Assembly (NCBI GenBank): GCA_003290165.1 | Contig: QNQO01000198.1 | Location: 1,116,001 to 1,180,000 of the forward strand | Direction of reading: 5' to 3' | Length of the DNA stretch: 64,000 nucleotides | Source of the DNA: Berberis thunbergii | Taxonomy: Eukaryota > Streptophyta > Magnoliopsida > Ranunculales > Berberidaceae | Part shown: in pieces, positions 12,575 to 25,140 of the stretch | Position numbering within the stretch: position 1 is the stretch's first letter | Layout of the letters: every line of letters starts with the position of its first letter | The notes under the pieces: model-generated | Told to the model about the DNA's origin: nothing | Databases searched by the model: none | Seen by the model: the letters and a program-made list of their open reading frames with translations, nothing else | Program-made: the position numbers and the translations under genes

Positions 12575-13267
12575 TGATGTAGTTGATTTCTGCTCTCCTT
12601 CTTCACCTTGACCTACACCTGCACAAGTAGCACATGTGAGCCAAAGACCACTGTATTGTGGCCGATGGCACTCCGATGCTTAAGTTAGATAAGGCTTAGG
12701 AGAGGCTTAACACTGTAAATTGGGTTTATGTTGCGTACCTTAGTTCATCGACCTTATCTCCCTTTTATAGGGTGAGAGTCCTTGTTCGGCTAGGCTTTTG
12801 GTGGCGTAGTTTAGAGAAAGAGATCTTGCTAGAGATCCTTTCCTAGTTAAGAGTTGTCCATGTAGGGTAGTTTCCCCACACGACTTGTGCTCCTAGATCT
12901 GCGGAAGAGGTTTCCCTTTCTGAGTATTGTTCATGCAAGGAAGTTTCATTGCCCGACTTATACTCTAGTATTTATTTCCTAGTCGAATCCGATGTATTGT
13001 TGGCATGTCTGTCTTGGGTCGATTCCTCAGATACTTGCCTTGTCAAGACTTACTCTTCCCTTATCAGGGCTTACGAGTATTGGGCTTGACGAATGGGCTT
13101 ATTAAGGCGCCGCAATTCGGGCCCAATGTTCTAGAATCTACCAATAGTGAGCTTAATGTTGTCTGGGCCATGCTAGATTGAGCATTCAATCGGGTCTGCT
13201 TTATTTTGTTAATGAGGTTATCATGACATGTACGGTGTTGATCATAGGACGATTTGATGTATCATCA
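12575..13267 (-). repeat. 3' LTR of element A
   Basis: 693 bp, collinear with 30958-31617. It begins TGATGTAGTTGATTTC and ends GTATCATCA. The left flank ATATG is the target duplication. On the minus strand a TATAAAAG box lies near 12762-12770. Confidence 0.9.
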
Positions 13268-13512
13268 GCTAATCCCCCCAAGTAGGTGGGCCATTTCATC
13301 GATCCACCAAGCCATTTCATGAAGCAACTACACAGTCATGATGATTGAGTCTGAGTTGTTTCCTCAAGTGGCGAATTTTATAAATTGGGCATGCATATGC
13401 TCGAAAGATAAAATAGGCGGGAGTTATGTTTTCTATATAGATTTCCTCTCTGTGGAGTTTGGCTTCTTTACTCTTTTAATCTTAGAGAGTTTGCTTTGTC
13501 GTACAGTCTTTT

Positions 13513-16060
13513 GTGCTTTTGACTTTGCTTAACCTTCATAATCGAAGGCTTGTACGATCTCTCATGTCAGGCCTGAATAAGATTTTCAATGAACTGTTTG
13601 CTAAGGGCCGCAAGTTCTTTGAGGAAATGCCACTTTATGAGTCAAGTCTAGAAGTCATCCAGAAAACATTAGGGGTTATCTATTTTCACCGAGGTATGTT
13701 TCAATCGGGTGTCTGCTTTCTTCTAATCAAAGAAATTTGGGATTTCTTGGCGTACCTCAGTATTGCGCCCACTCAACTGGTACCAAATGGGTATAGGGCT
13801 GTGATATCCATTCTGATCAGGGCGAAGGATGCTAGTGTCCGAATATCTTTGAAGGCGATCCAATTGCTTACTTCTCCTCGGATAAATGAGCATATTGTGT
13901 GTGTACTAACGTAGTCGGACTGCTTTAGCAATCTGCCTGATGAAAGTTCTGGCAGAAATTTTGTTTCATGGCCTCTGTGAACTCAAGGTATTTCAAGTTT
14001 GCTAGTCGAGCGGGAATTTAGACAACTAAGTAAGTTCAATTTATTTTTCTGGTCTCGCTTGTGTTAGCTACATATTAGATTGACATTTGTGCTTTCCATA
14101 AGGAAATTTCCAACTTCACCACTTTTTGCTGAGGAAAAGCGGCTCTGGACGAAGTTTCACGACATGCCTCGTTTGCGGAGAGAGGATGTCATTAAGTTTC
14201 TCAATATCAAGCGCAGTGGACTGTGGGATCATTGGCATGAGGCTCTTACTCTTTTTAGGGTTTCAAAACCAAGGCCTGAAGGCGTATCTTCCTAAAAAAA
14301 ATAGGAAGTTCCCAAATATTAAGATCCCGGTCCCTTCAAGGAGGGTAGAACTAAGTGAGGCGCTTCCTACTCCTGTATGTCTAAAGAGGCCTTGTGTCGT
14401 GCCTAAACCCACTCATGGGTGTTCAGTTCAGTCTGAAGGACGTGAAGTTGTCAGACAGGCTCTTGACTCATCCGCTGGGGTGGAGGCTGTTGTGTCCAAG
14501 GGGCATGATTCTTGGGAAAAGGCTCCCATTTCCCTTAATGACTTGGAAAGGGAGTATCTGCACATGGTTGGGGTTGAAGATGTAACAAAGTTGAGTACAA
14601 AGCAGACGGAGGTTCTGAGCAAAACGCAGTTGTAAGCGAGCGTGGAAGCTTCCTCTGATGCTGGACTGAATCGTCCTTTTTCATTGAAAGATTTTGTTTG
14701 CGACCTTGCTAGGCCTGCTGAAGAGTCGCTTGACTCTCATCCTTATGGCGAAAAGTCACCTCCGTGTCTCCCATACCGTCTCCCGTCTCACTTTCGTCCC
14801 CATATTGAGGTGACGATAAGTTAGAGGAATAACGTGCTTTCTTCTACCCCATCAACTGACTCTGAGTTGGCTCATGAAAGAGACCCTGACGCAGTGAAGA
14901 AAGTAAGGGCAATGCTGGAGTGATTTCGGTCCCGAAGGACCTCCATCCGGATACGTGAATCAGCCTGTTTGCTTCGGACGTGGTAAAGATGAGAAACCAA
15001 GCTTGGCATCAAGAGGTTGATATTTCTTACGCTTCCAGGATGCACATTAATAGATGGAATGACTGGTTGCGAACTGTGCTCCGGAGCTAGAGGGAGAGAC
15101 GTTGGGGGATCGTATGGATAAATGGCAGAAACATCTCATGTTGGGGATGTCATATCTGAATCAAATGGCAGCAGCTGAAACTGAAGTTGAGGCCGCTCGT
15201 GAGAGAGTGTATACTATGGAGTGAGTCTTTGCAAACTTGTAGAAGTCATACTCTAACGCTTTCTACGAGATTGAATCATTGAGGATGCAACTTGAAGCTC
15301 ACTCGGATACTAGAGCAGAGTCTTGGCGCACAAAATCGGACGCTCAGAAGGTTTGCTTGGAAATGCTTGAGTCCGACTTGGAGAGGGCAGCTTCGGCTAG
15401 GGATCGGTTCGAGAATGAATTGAACCTTGTCCATCATGACTAACAATTTCTCTGAAAGACTGTGGCTGGAGTGCAGGCTGAACTATAGTCTCTACATGTT
15501 GAGAGGGTAAAAAAGGAGTCTGAATGGGTTGTCTAATTCATCAGTTGGAGGCTGATGTTAACGTTAATGCCAAGCGTGTGCGAACAACTGAGGAGTGGTT
15601 CCTTCTGGCACAAAATGAGCTAAGTGTTGTTAATGATAAGCTGGGCGTCGAGCAGTCCAAGACTAACATGCTATCGGGCAAGTTGGAGCGGGAGCGGGAG
15701 CTTATTGAATCAAAGATGCGCGAGTAGAAACTTCATAAAGCCCAAGGCAAGTTTGAGTTCAACACAGTCGTGCATAGAAGACTGGAGCTATTCCAACTTA
15801 TGAAGGAGGATCATCCCGACCTAATATATCCTATTATAAATAGATTGCATGCGCGGAGTTTGGATTGGCCTCTGATTCGTCCTAAGAAGAAGGCGACCCT
15901 GACGAGGGTGATCGCGAGGCAACACGTACAAATATGCCTTTTGCTTATGTTAAGTCCGGCTCTGCTCCTCCCTATGAGGAGTGAGCCTTGTATTTTTGGC
16001 TTGCAAATGAACAACACTCTGTACTTGCATGTTTTTCTTTTACTTTTTTGCTAGCTTTTA
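13513..16060 (+). pseudogene. Antisense coding module of element A (Transposase_28-like)
   Basis: It runs opposite to gag. Exon-like frame 13513-13914 contains FHRGMFQSGVCFLL, IWDFLAYLSIAPTQLVPNGYRAVIS, the signature of the plant domain named putative gypsy-type transposon (Pfam Transposase_28). Then 14080-14295 (KFHDMPRLRREDVIKFL), 14270-14635 (low-complexity basic/acidic linker) and a coiled-coil-like part (15160-15725, rich in E/K/L heptads), ending SAPPYEE-stop near 15985. Stops and frameshifts interrupt it; some breaks may be introns. Function unknown. Antisense additional ORFs are known from Tat/Ogre-type gypsy elements. Confidence 0.72.
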
Positions 16061-16599
16061 CCTGCTTTATCTTATCAAGACATTAATTGTCAGACAAAAG
16101 GCTCTGCTAGGTCAAGAAGTTGTATGATTGACATGCTAGTGAGAGTTTTGATTGCTTATGTTGCAATAGTTCGTGTAATTATTGTCAGAATTCTTTTGGA
16201 AATCGGAGAGTGTAATTCACCCTTTGCCTGGCGGCTTGGCTGTATGTTGAACCAGTAGTTGTTGTTGTTATTGTAAGTGAACTAGTCAGACTGTGGTTTT
16301 AGCGTGTGCTCCATTATACATGATCGGAGTCCTCCAAGTTGAGCTTCCAAAGCTTCGATCGGTCTTTCGATTCGTCTTTATGTGTTGTTGGTGGAATAGG
16401 TATAGTTAGACCAAAGGTTGTTATCGCCAATTATAACTGACAAAACCGTGGTCGGGTTCACTGGCCATCGTTTGTGGTTGAATGGTGGTCCACGGTGAGC
16501 CATCTTAATCAGGCATCGAGGGCACTGACTAAAGTCCCACTTCCAACCCATCTTTATCTGTTCCTGGCGGACTAAGAATTGGAGTGAGCCAGAAGTTAT

Positions 16600-17345
16600 C
16601 ATCATTAGTCGTTTTGACTAAACTTTGGGGCAGGGTTTGACGATCATTGTCTGTAGTTGGCCAATGATCCCTGGCAAGCAACCTCGGTTAGGCATCATCA
16701 CACTAACTAAGCTCCCACTTTCTAAGTTTCCGATCCACGCGCAGCGAATTAGGCTTTGAGCAGACCAAAAGCCATCGTTATTAGATGCCACCAACTAAGC
16801 TTTGGTCAGGTTCGACGATCACCATCTGCGTAAGATGATGACCCTTGGAAAGCCATCTTAATCAGGTGTCGAGAGCACTGACTAGATTCACACTTTCTAA
16901 GTCATTGGATACAGTTATTGATGGACTAGGCTTCGAGCGGACTAGACGCCATTGTTATCAGTCGTCACCGACTAAGCTTTGGTTAGGTTCGGTCACTATT
17001 GCCCATGTTTGGACAATATCCTTGGCAAACCATCTCGCTCAAGCATCAGAGAGCTGACTAAGCTGCCTTTCTCTAAACCGTTGACACCCATTAACGGACT
17101 GGGCGCTAGAGCGGGTTGGAAGCTATTGTCATAGGTCGGAACTGACTAAGCTTTGGTTAAGTTCGGTGACAATTATCTGTAGTTGGGCAATGGTCCATGG
17201 CAAGACATCGTGGTTAGATGTTGAAAACATTGACTAAACTCCCACTTTCTAACCCCTTGTCGTTTGCTTTTGGCTGGCTAGTAGTTAGAACGGACTAGAA
17301 GCTATTGTAATAAGCGGAGTTGACTAAGCTTTGGTCAAAATAAAT
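16600..17345 (+). repeat. Tandem array, about 176-bp unit, in element A
   Basis: The landmark GACTAAGCTTTGG (or a close variant) recurs near 16617, 16796, 16971, 17146 and 17325, giving spacings of 175-179 bp. A second landmark, CACTTTCTAA or similar, recurs once per unit. Units are diverged. It lies between the antisense module and the gag-pro region. Confidence 0.8.
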
Positions 17346-17833
17346 TTTTGGGCTTGCAAGTTTGACTTGGGTGTCTTGACTTACTTAGTTCGCATAGCGG
17401 TCTGATTTTGAAGTCACATCGATTGATCGGACTGGTAATACATTGATCAACTTTAATGAACAACATCGGAATAATAATAGCGCGGAAGCCTTGGATTTAC
17501 TGATAATACTTTGTAGGTGCGACCCTTACTCCATGGGCTCAGGGCCCTTGTTGTTAGTAATTTTCATGTGATGGGTCAGATTTGGTACGACATAAGCTTA
17601 GGCCCATTAGTTGGTGGGCCCCAAAAATAATCAGTGTGCCATGTGTACGACGCATATTGCGAGATGGTTTAGTATCGGTTACTCCCCCAGTGAATGAGGT
17701 CATTAATTTGTAGTATGTGGACTCGTGTAGTTGCAATTGGAACTGTCATTTTCAAATTTCCCGTACGACATTTAATGGTGATGTAATTGTTGGCTGACGA
17801 TGCTTCGTAACCACCGCGCTATATATAGGCTAG

Positions 17834-18530
17834 TTGTTCTTTGTTTCAAGCATTGCAATCAACGTTGTAGAGCCTGTTGATCAAATGCATCTTACTAGAG
17901 AATATGCTTTGGGTTTTCCAAAGGCTGAAGGAAGATCTCAGTTAATGGAATCTTCATATGTTCTGACATTTGAAGCAATTAGTCTTAATAAGACCTGCTA
18001 TTATGAGATGCCACCTGATCTAGGTGGGCATTTGATTGATTTCATGAGATATGGTAATACCTTCTTATATTTCGAAGAAGAAGCACGAACTATTCCTCAG
18101 GGGACAAGTCTGTCTTTCATGAGATATGGTAATACCTTTTTTTCTCCCAAGTTCCCATCTGCATTGGGAGATATCCCTTGCAGCTAGTTTATGGTTGAGT
18201 GGAGTGCCGGCAGACGTGACCTTCATTCTAGGGTGGTATCCCTACACCACCTCAGGCATTACACATTTGATAGGTGTCCTCATTTGGTGGCACTGTGAGA
18301 CCTTAACCATTTTGCTATTCAGGGATATTTTCATATGCTTTATGTTGCTCCCTTCTATTTCTTTTCACGAGGCAGATTGGCGGAGCAAAGAATTGAGGGT
18401 GTGTTTGCAACCTTCTTCAAGTACTTTACTTTTACCACCTTGTCTTCTGGAGGCAGATTGGCGGAGCGAAGATGTCTGCATTTGTTTTGAGGTTCATGTT
18501 GATACTTTCAAATCATCCTTGTAAGGTGAT
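17834..18530 (+). other. Repeated ALGFP module in element A
   Basis: Plus-strand frames read YALGFPKAEGRSQLMESS, VLTFEAISLNKTCYYE, LGGHLIDFMRYGN, matched in element B. The segment FMRYGNTF occurs twice here (18043 and 18117). An 18-bp motif GAGGCAGATTGGCGGAGC occurs at 18370, 18452 and 18606. No known domain is recognised. It could be the last exon of the antisense transcript or non-coding element sequence. Confidence 0.5.
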
Positions 18531-18738
18531 TCGACAGAGCAATGAATTGAGTACGCTCTTTCGGCTTCTTTTTCAGACTCCCTACTTTCATTACATTCTC
18601 TTCTAGAGGCAGATTGGCGGAGCAAAGTTTTGAAGTGCGTGCTAGCAGATAGATACTTGCGTTGGACGTAGATACTTGTAGTATATAAACGTCTATACTA
18701 GTTGGTCGGCAAGCTTTGTAATAATTTTCATTGTAATC

Positions 18739-18744
18739 AATAAA
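18739..18744 (+). terminator. Possible poly(A) signal for the antisense unit of A
   Basis: AATAAA, preceded by TTGTAATAATTTTCATTG, an animal/plant-like 3' end context on the plus strand. It lies between the ALGFP module and the gag-pro 3' end. A weaker counterpart, ATCAATAGAGTTT, is in B near 26717. Confidence 0.35.
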
Positions 18745-19114
18745 ATCTATTTTCTTTCTGGAATATGTCTGGTATGAACAATTCTTCTAAACTGAAAAAA
18801 AAAAACAGAAAACAAGAAATTAAATCTAAACAACCAAATAATTTAACTCCGAGCGGGGACTAAGCTAACCCGACCTTAAGGAGGCGCATATGGGTCTGGC
18901 TCGGATTGCATAATCTCTCTAGCGAAGTTTCTTGCTTTGCCAAAGCTAGAGAAGTTACTAAATAGTGGACTTCATGCTGGTGGTCAGTTCCTTGCTGATT
19001 ATCAGCTCTCGGAGTAGGTGCCCGTTTGCTGAAGTATCGTTACTTAGCTCTATAATGGTCTGGATCACGCTTCCAACTCTGAATTCTGGCTCACCGCATA
19101 GTATGTTTTGGTTA

Positions 19115-20223
19115 TCAGGCTCCTCCGTCCACGCAGAACGATTTTCCTCTTTTGTCTAGGCCTGGTGCCTGACATGTCAGTTTCATGGGCTCGAGTTTCA
19201 ATTGGTAGTAGTTCAGTTGTTTTAGGGCCTCATAATGACAGTTTCTTGCTGCTAGTTGATCTCTTCGGATAGTTTCTTGGGCCCGGTTTGCTGTATATAT
19301 TTTATGCATTGGTGCAAAGTGGAAACTATGGCCTCCATGTGATGAAACCATGACCTTCCCAAAATAATGTTATATGTGGACGAAGTGTCTACCAACATAA
19401 ATTCTTGGACAAGGTATTTTTGCAACTGTGGCTTTCTCGCCTCCACCATTAGATTGATCTTCCCAATGGGGAAACACTTATCTCCACTAAATCTGACCAT
19501 GGGGTGGGTAGCAGGGGTTAACTCTTTCTCCTATAGTTGCATGCGGAATGCGTTGAGAAACATGACATTGAGTAAGCTTCCTGTATCCACCAAGGCCCTA
19601 TTTACTTCCCACTTAGCGATGAGGACGGAGATGACCAAGCATCATTATGAAGAGAATATACACCCTGGAGATCTCTATTCGTAAATGTCAATGGTGGGAT
19701 CAGGCTCTGAACTCGTGCATGTTGCACTTGTCGGTCCTCTCAATGGGGTGGAGTCTGCATCTCAGTCAGCATCCTCTTGCAGGACCTGTTTGATTGCTCC
19801 CCTTGGGATCGACCCATGAAATACATAAATGACGCCAGGAGCTTCTTTTCAATCTCCTTGACAACGTCTTCTTTTTCCTTTGCTTGACCCTGCCTCCTGT
19901 CCGAGCCCAGGAACTCTTTAAGCTTGTCTTTCCTGATCCAGTACTCAATTTCTCCTTTGAGGTTTATGCAATCCTCAGTGTCATGTCCACCTTTTTTTTA
20001 TGGAAGGTGTAGTATTTGTTGTTGTCGTGTCGAACGGAGTCTCATCGCTGCTTGGGGGCCACTTTAGTTCTTCCTAACTCTTCATAGAATCGAGGATGTT
20101 GGATAGAATAAAGTTGAGAGCGGTGACATATTTGGATCCGATATAATTAGAGGCATTGTCTTACCTTATGCGGCCAAGGACGAGCTTGCTATCAGTGCAC
20201 TTCCCCTTTTTCTTGTCCCTAGG
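19115..20223 (-). pseudogene. Element A gag end and aspartic protease
   Basis: Below 20223 the minus strand reads a decayed zinc knuckle (GGHDTEDC near 19980), LKEFLGSDRR, then the protease: frame 19500-19252 has MVRFSGDKCFPIGKI and the conserved C-terminal STYNIILGRSWFHHMEAIVST, followed in another frame by ETIRRDQLAARNCHYEALK. The protease would cut gag precursors. The active-site triad lies in a frame-disrupted stretch near 19580 and I cannot confirm it. No reverse transcriptase follows. Confidence 0.82.
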
Positions 20224-20891
20224 TGATGCAATCATTTTTTGTTCCCTGCTTTGACCAAGTCCCACTGACCTACACAAGTAACGCATGTGAGCCACGAACC
20301 ACCGTTGCGGTGGCCGATGACACTCTGATGCTAAAGTCAGATACGGATCTGAGAAAGGCGTAATGCTATAAACAAGAAATTTGTAGCATACATTAGATTA
20401 CCAACCCATGTCTTATTTATAGTGCAGGAGTTCTGGTTCTACCAGACCATCGTAGGCGCAGTTAAGGAAAGATATCTTCGTGGAAATCCTTATCTAATTA
20501 GGAATCGTGGAGGGAACTTCCCTGTTTGCCCTATGTCTAGATACGTGAGAAATAGTTCCCAATCCAATAGCAATCCGTAGAATGGAGTTTCCCTGTGTGG
20601 AATGTACTTTGGAATTTGCTTCCTAGATGGAAGCAAATGGCTACTGTAGTTGCCCGTCCGAAGCTGATCCTCGAGATACTTGCCTTATAAGACTTACAGG
20701 TATCGAGGATAGATGTGAGACGTGTGGGCCTAGCATGCTGTAAGATTTTGGGCTCGTCTGGCGGACTGGATTAGGTAGGCTTAGAACCGCTCGGGCCGGA
20801 TAAGTGTTGGGCTAACGCTGGGGCCTCTAATTCCTTGAGATCATTAGGATACGTGTATGGCTTAGGGATGTGACCATTTTATGTATCATCA
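20224..20891 (-). repeat. 3' LTR of element B
   Basis: 668 bp starting TGATGCAATCATTTT and ending GTATCATCA. It is collinear with 29205-29864 and clearly related to the A LTRs (shared CACAAGTA and GTGAGCCA blocks). The left flank is CTAGG. Confidence 0.9.
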
Positions 20892-21145
20892 GTTACTTCC
20901 CTGAGTTAGTAAGTCGTCACATTGGTTTGCTAAGTCATCTCTTTGAAAAGATATGCAACTCATGATGATGATTGAGTTTGAATCACTGTTTGAGCCGCAC
21001 GTTGCATTAATTGAACGTGCGTCAATTCAACGAAAAAGAGGCGGGAACCTAATCCCTATTTAGGTCATCCGTAGTGTTGAGCCTGACTCTTCTATATTCC
21101 TTGCTTTTAAAGCTACCGCTCTATTCATCTTCTGATTAGAAAGGA

Positions 21146-23640
21146 TTGTTCATCTTCTTCATGGCTCTACAAAACTTCCTTGATGACTTGGCCAAGGGCC
21201 TGGAGTTCTTTGAAGATAGGCTACTTTCCAAGCCTGGCCTTGCTGTAATCTGTACGAAGTTTGGGGTCCTTGAGGACCTGCCATTGTATGTCCTAAACAG
21301 TGACCAAATGCCAATGTCGCCACCGGCGGGGTTCATATGTTTGCATCGAGGAATGTTTCAACCCAGAGTGCGTTTACCCGTTCTGGGAATTTTTGGATCT
21401 TCTGGGGATTCCTCCGACCCAGTTGGGGCTTAATGGATATAGGATCATCATTCTCGTCATGATTAGGGTGAAGGAAGTTGGCGTCCACGTGACTCCGTGA
21501 GTAATCCAGTTGTTGACTTATTCTCAACTGATGAGTAACATTGTCTGTAAGATGACATTGTCGTTTTGTTTCGTGAACCCGCTGGATGATTTTAAGTTCT
21601 TGCAAAAGTACTGCTTCTGTTCGAAGTATTTCTAGTGCAAGGGTCGTCTGATCGAATGAGAGTTCAGGCCACATCGTAAGTTAAGCTTTTTATCTTGACT
21701 TTGATATGCTTGATTACAGGTTAGTTGATCATTGCTTGTGTTTATTCGTAGGAAGGTTTCCCACTACTCCCCTTACCCTAGAGAAACAAAACACTATGGA
21801 GACGTTCCGCGGCTTATCGACGAATGGTGGATGTCATAAGCGTCCCCAACTTCATTCATAGTATGTTGTGGGACAACTAGCACGTGGCCCTTACTACTTA
21901 CCGAGCGTCGCAAGTTAAGTTAAAAGAAGGGGTCTTCTCTCGGAAGAGGAAGGCGGCTGGGACCAAAGCTTCCATTCTGTCTGATAAGGAGGAGTCATTT
22001 GAAACACTTGCCTATTTCGTGAGTTCGAAAAGGTCATGTGTCAGGACTAGGTTGCCTTTAGCACGACCCGCTCCAATGGGAGAAGTGCGTGAGTCTAATC
22101 GACCTGTCAGGGCGGAATCTGATGTGTTCGCCAGGAAAAGGATTACATGCAATTTGCAAGGGTTGAAGACAGGTTGAACCTCAGTGATGCGCAGGGCAAA
22201 GCTTTGAATGAGCATATGGTGCGGGTTGCAATGGCAACTTTTCCAGTCTATATTAGCACAGAATTGTTCCAGTGGAAGGCTTTAGTAAGGATTCACCTGA
22301 GGTAGTAAAATATGATCGTTCCATTGGCGCGCCGTTTGAAAGTGATCGTGGCACAAGCCAAGTTTCTTGCAGTCTGCATTGTTCACCGTCTCGTTCTAGG
22401 CCACAACTAGAAGTGTTGGGGGATCGTTTGGATAATTCGCTTCCTCTGGACCCTGTCAAGTTGTCTCGCACTAAATGGTCGGTTGTTCGTGACAAGGGAA
22501 AGACCACGGAGGAGAGCCTGGGAATAACGACAACTGTGAAGGGTGGTGCCGAAGTGATTCTTGATCCGGGAAAACTTCATCAATATGTGTGAATAAGCCT
22601 ATTTGCACCACACTTGGTAAGGATGAGCTCTCAGGTTTGGCACCAAGAAGTTGATGTGAAGTATGTTTCGAGGAAGCATATAAGCAGGCGTCATAGCTGG
22701 CTGATGGATTGCGCTCCGAAGCTCAGGGAGGATACGCTGAAAGGGTGTGTGGATAAGGGTTTAGAGTAACTTATGCTAGGTATGTCTCACTTGAGTCAGG
22801 TGGTCATTGTTGGGACAAAAGTCGAGGTGGCTCGTGAGAGGGTATACACCATGAAGCGTGTCTTCTCGCACATGCAGACGTTGTATTCTGATGCACTCTA
22901 CGAAATTGAGCGGCTGCAAAAACAAGCTGAGGAGAAGAGGCTGGATTGTCAACCGTGGCAGTTGAAACTTAGAATGCTCGTCTGGAGGCCCTTGAGCGTG
23001 ATCTGGCAGAGGTGGTGTCTAAGAGAGACAAACTCAAGCAGGAGTTGAACCGAATCTGCCGAGACATAGAGGTTGTGTAGGAAGCTGCTGCTAAGGCATG
23101 TTCTGAATCGCGGTCTCTTGCTGAAGAGAATGTTTTGAAGTAGGCCGATTGGGCTGCTCAGAAGTAGCAACTGGAATTTGATGTGGAGTTCAATGCTCGA
23201 GAGGCAAGGAATGTCGAGGACCAACTTGAACTGGAATGGCACGAGCTCAGTGTTGTGAAAAGCAGTTTGGCCACAGAGTAGTCTCAGGTTGACGTGTTGA
23301 TTGGCAAGTTGGAGTTGTTAGAGTGTGAACTTGCTGACTCGAAGGCGTGGGAGGAAGTTTTTCTGCAGGAACAAGGTAGATGCGAGTTCTATTGGGTTGT
23401 ACATGGCAGGTTGGAGCTGCTGGCGCTAATGAAATAGGAATATCCGGAGTGGGATCTTGGTCGTTACAAGGAGATGTTGTATGTAGACTTGTCCGTTGCC
23501 TTTGCATTGTCGGGTGATGAGGACAGTTCGGGCTATGATGCTCTGGCTGTGGTGCGTACGGCCGCAACTCCTCTTCCTTCTTCCACTAACCTTAGCTCTT
23601 TTGTTTCTGTACATTCTCCTGTTAAGGAGTGAACTATGTA
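21146..23640 (+). pseudogene. Antisense coding module of element B (Transposase_28-like)
   Basis: Start ATG at 21161 (MALQNFLDDLAKGLEFFED). The signature ICLHRGMFQPRVRLP is followed, after a frame change, by PFWEFLDLLGIPPTQLGLNGYRIII. Downstream frames 21884-22177 and 22272-22592 form a basic/serine-rich linker; 22773-23400 is a broken coiled-coil-like region; the end reads VSVHSPVKE-stop at about 23632. Order and spacing mirror the A copy. It lies head-to-head with the 3' LTR and opposite to gag-pro, so it would need its own promoter (TATATTCC-like sequence near 21090). Confidence 0.72.
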
Positions 23641-24239
23641 TTCTTGTACCCATTTTGTCGACCATTAATTAAAACAGTTTTATCCATTTTTGTGCTTGTT
23701 AACTCTATTGAAGTTTTTGTTTCGCCTTGTCATCTTGCTTTGACATAGGCTGGTTGAATCAATAGGACGGTTTGTCTATAATAGAGAGTTTGATCACTTT
23801 ACATTGCAAATGACTCGGGATCATTGTTGTGTAGTCATATTCGATAGTTAGCATGTTGCGGACAATTTAGCTGAGGATTAGGTTGCCCGAGTTGTGTCAT
23901 GTCACCAAGGTAAGCTGCTTGAGGCTTGCCTGTCTGATTGGTTGGCTGCAGCTGCTGCTATGGGCGAGTTGCAATGGCTGAGCGTACGCCTCGGAGCATT
24001 TGTGCCGAGTCAGGCGTCGTAAGCTCAGGCAGGCACACTATGTAACGTTTATTTGGGTATTGGTCGTACGATCTATGTATCGGCTCGAGTGGTCTTTGCT
24101 GGTAATAGGATGCCAATCTGTTTGACCATGAAGACGCTAACTCGGCTAGATTCTTCCTTGCGCCTACTGTTTCAAAAGAGAGCGGGGTCGCATGGCGAGC
24201 TGTATGGGGATCCCACCTTCCGAACCATCTATGCCCGAA

Positions 24240-25140
24240 CGATGTGAACTACAGGTTCGGGGAGTAATGATTTGGCAACAACACTGAAGAGCGATAGCTC
24301 CGTGGCGAGCCATCAACATCAGTCAGGGACTGACTAGTCTTCCACATTTCAAACAATCTATACTCAGGCAATGGGGGCTACAAGTTCAAGTCTAAGGTGT
24401 TCGGCGACCAGGCTGAAAAGCAGTGGTCCCGTAGCAAGCCGTCGAGATCAGTTCGGGGCTGACTAGGCTCCCACCTTCCAAATCATCTACACCTATGCGC
24501 ATCAAGCTACAAATTTGGGAGTTTTCGGCAGCCACGCTGAAAAGCAGTGATCCCATGGTGAGCCATTGAAATCAGTTCGCGACTGATTAGGCTTCCACCT
24601 TCTAGACTATCTACACCTGTGCAGTGGGGGCTACAAGTCCAAGGTTGGTGATTCGGCAGCCACGCTGAAAACCAGTGGTCCCATGGCGAGACGTCGAAAT
24701 CAGTTCGGGACTGATTGGGCTCCCACCTTCTAAACTATCTAAACCCGTGCAGTAGGGGCTACAAGTCCAGGGTTGGTGATTCAGTGGCCACACTGAAAAA
24801 TAGTAGCCCCATGGCGAGCGGCGAAATCAGTTTGCGCCTAACTAGGCTCCCACCTTATAAACTATATACACTGTGCAGTGGGGGCTACAAGTCCAAGGTT
24901 TGTAATTTGGCAGCCATGCTGAAAAGTAGTGTTCCCGTGGCGAGCTGTCGAAATCAGTTCGGGATTGACTGAGCTCCCACTTTCTAAACTATCTAGACCC
25001 ACGCAATGGGGGCTATCAGTCGAGGGTTGGTAATTTTGCGGCCACGCTGAAAAGTAGTGGTCTCGTGATGAGCTGGCGACATCAGTTTAGGACTGACTAG
25101 GCTCCACCTTCCAAACCATTTACGCCTGCGCAGTGGGTGG
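24240..25140 (+). repeat. Tandem array, about 124-bp unit, in element B
   Basis: The landmark CACGCTGAAAAGCAGTGG and variants recur near 24289, 24410, 24532, 24657, 24786, 24911 and 25041, each followed by GGCGAGC and ATCAGTTCGGGACTGA. Seven copies are visible. The position in the element equals that of the A array, but unit length and sequence differ apart from the CTGACTAGGCTCCCAC-like block. Confidence 0.82.

Noticed and set aside
23247..23665. Pro/His-rich minus-strand frames in element B
   Set aside because: Shadows of the plus-strand antisense module; no domain.
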